Shown: positions 62,808 through 64,000 of the stretch, one piece after another | Layout: each line of letters opens with the position of its first letter | How positions within the stretch are numbered: position 1 is the stretch's first letter | Assembly: GCA_963573385.1 (NCBI GenBank) | Contig: CAUYLG010044539.1 | Span: 62,001 to 126,000 of the forward strand | Origin: Cacajao melanocephalus | Taxonomy: Eukaryota > Chordata > Mammalia > Primates > Pitheciidae | Direction of reading: 5' to 3' | DNA: 64,000 nucleotides | Program-made: the position numbers and the translations under genes | Notes under the pieces: model-generated | Seen by the model: only the letters and a program-made list of their open reading frames with translations | Databases searched by the model: none | Told to the model about the DNA's origin: nothing

Positions 62808-62929
62808 TTAACTGGTGAGAAAAGGAAATTACATCACATCAGATGCTGAGGGAAAGGAAAGCAGAAAAGAGGTTAAAGCAGTGCTGAGAGAAATTTGAAG
62901 CATCTAAAATTAAAAATTGTGATAGTATC

Positions 62930-63595
62930 ACATGCTTATAGTATGGAGAGTTTTCATATATTGCTTGTGGGAATGTAAAATGATAGAGCCTTTGGCCATT
63001 TCTTAAAGTACACATGTAACAACCATAGGACCCAGCAACTGCACTGCTGGATATTTATATCAGATAGATGAAAACTTATGTACACACACACATACCTGTA
63101 TACACATGTTTACAATAGCTTTATTCTTAATAGCTATAACCTGGAAACAAGCTTCACAGTTCCATACCATGGAACACCATACAGCAATTAAAAGGAACAA
63201 ACTACTGATATAAGCAACAACTTGGATGAACATCCAGGGAATTATGCTGAGAGAAAGCCAGTCCCAAAAGGTTACATACTACGTGATTCTATATTTATAC
63301 AAGATTCTTGAAGTAAGATTATAGAAAGGGAAAACAGATCAGTGGCTGCCAGGGGTTAAGGAAGGGTAGGGGTGGAAGGGAGTGTGTGTGGCTACAAAAG
63401 GGCAACATGAGAGATCCTTGCGGTGATAGAAACGTTCCGTATCTTAACTGCATAAATATTGTATTATCATCTTGCAAGATGTTATCATTAGGGAAACTAA
63501 AGAAAGGATAAATAGGATATCTCTGTGTTAAAACTGCATGTGAATCTACGATTATCTCAAAATAAAGGTCAATTTTTAATAAAAAGTTTAAAGGA
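62930..63595 (+). mobile_element. L1M ORF2 end / 3' UTR fragment
   Basis: AGCAACTGCACTGCTGGATA, AGCAACAACTTGGATGAACA, GAGAGAAAGCCAGTCCCAAA and TCAGTGGCTGCCAGGGGTTA in the expected order of an old L1 3' end. Confidence 0.85.
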
Positions 63596-64000
63596 TATAC
63601 ACCAGATGCAGAGGGGGAGGGAGAATAGAAGGTCACAACTAATTTCAGTAATGTACATAATGGGGAATCAATAAAAATAACTGAGAGGACTAAAGAAAAA
63701 AAAAAACAAAAACAAAACCACAAACATTCCTAAAGGCCAAAAGTATACTGAAACAGAAAAAAATAAAATAGATCACATACAGTAACTATTTTACACATAA
63801 ATATAGAGGTGATGACAGGGAAACTAGGACTTACTTTAAAACCATGAAAATAAACTGGGTTATGTATATGACAAAATGAAACTTACCAAGAAAAGCAATC
63901 TCTAAAAATAAAAAATGAACCTTAACGCGTATCCAGTTGGTAGCATAATCACACTATCCCATGTAACTTTTCAACACAGCAATTTAACCCTGCATCCCCA
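63596..64000. other. KPNA3 intron 1, nothing recognised
   Basis: AT-rich with poly-A runs. KPNA3 exon 1 and its promoter are not reached. Confidence 0.5.

Overview
This is nuclear DNA from a primate. It holds two protein-coding genes, both on the minus strand and both recognisable from their exons. About 47 Alu copies or fragments are spread through it, with L1, MaLR and ERV LTRs, MIR, hAT and mariner remnants. The gene order and spacing fit the region orthologous to human chromosome 13q14.2 (EBPL next to KPNA3). The predicted EBPL N-terminus differs at several residues from the human protein as I remember it, so the source may be a non-human primate. I cannot settle that without an alignment.

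Layout: 1-2763 is the start of EBPL intron 1. 2764-2931 is EBPL coding exon 1, inside a CpG-island promoter (about 2590-3200) with a CCAAT box and GC boxes. 2932-10690 separates the genes and holds a complete solo LTR (3237-4171, with a 4-bp target duplication), Alus, a MER20 hAT element, a MaLR LTR fragment and a second LTR (about 9750-10541). 10690-13159 is the repeat-poor KPNA3 3' UTR. Between 13160 and 56859 lie 16 KPNA3 coding exons (exons 2-17 of 17). 56860-64000 is part of KPNA3 intron 1; exon 1, with the start codon, lies beyond the window.

The KPNA3 exons sum to 1497 bases, i.e. 498 codons plus stop. With the 23 codons expected from exon 1 this gives the 521 residues of the known importin alpha-4 protein. 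All introns seen are GT-AG, and no frame break was found. KPNA3 makes a nuclear-import adaptor. EBPL makes a small membrane protein of the emopamil-binding (EXPERA) family. I see no functional link between the two beyond adjacency.

No previously undescribed biological system was found. The most unusual points are structural. They are a 27+1+27 base palindrome next to a 79-base local inversion inside an L1 in intron 2, a roughly 215-base dispersed duplication in introns 12 and 10, and a 164-base tandem duplication that cuts through an Alu. A nearly complete but dead mariner with both ends and TA flanks, a -/+/- Alu trio able to fold, and LTRs abutting the EBPL promoter and the KPNA3 3' end complete the list. 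Repeat boundaries were read by eye and are good to about 5-20 bases; subfamily names are given only where I was reasonably sure.
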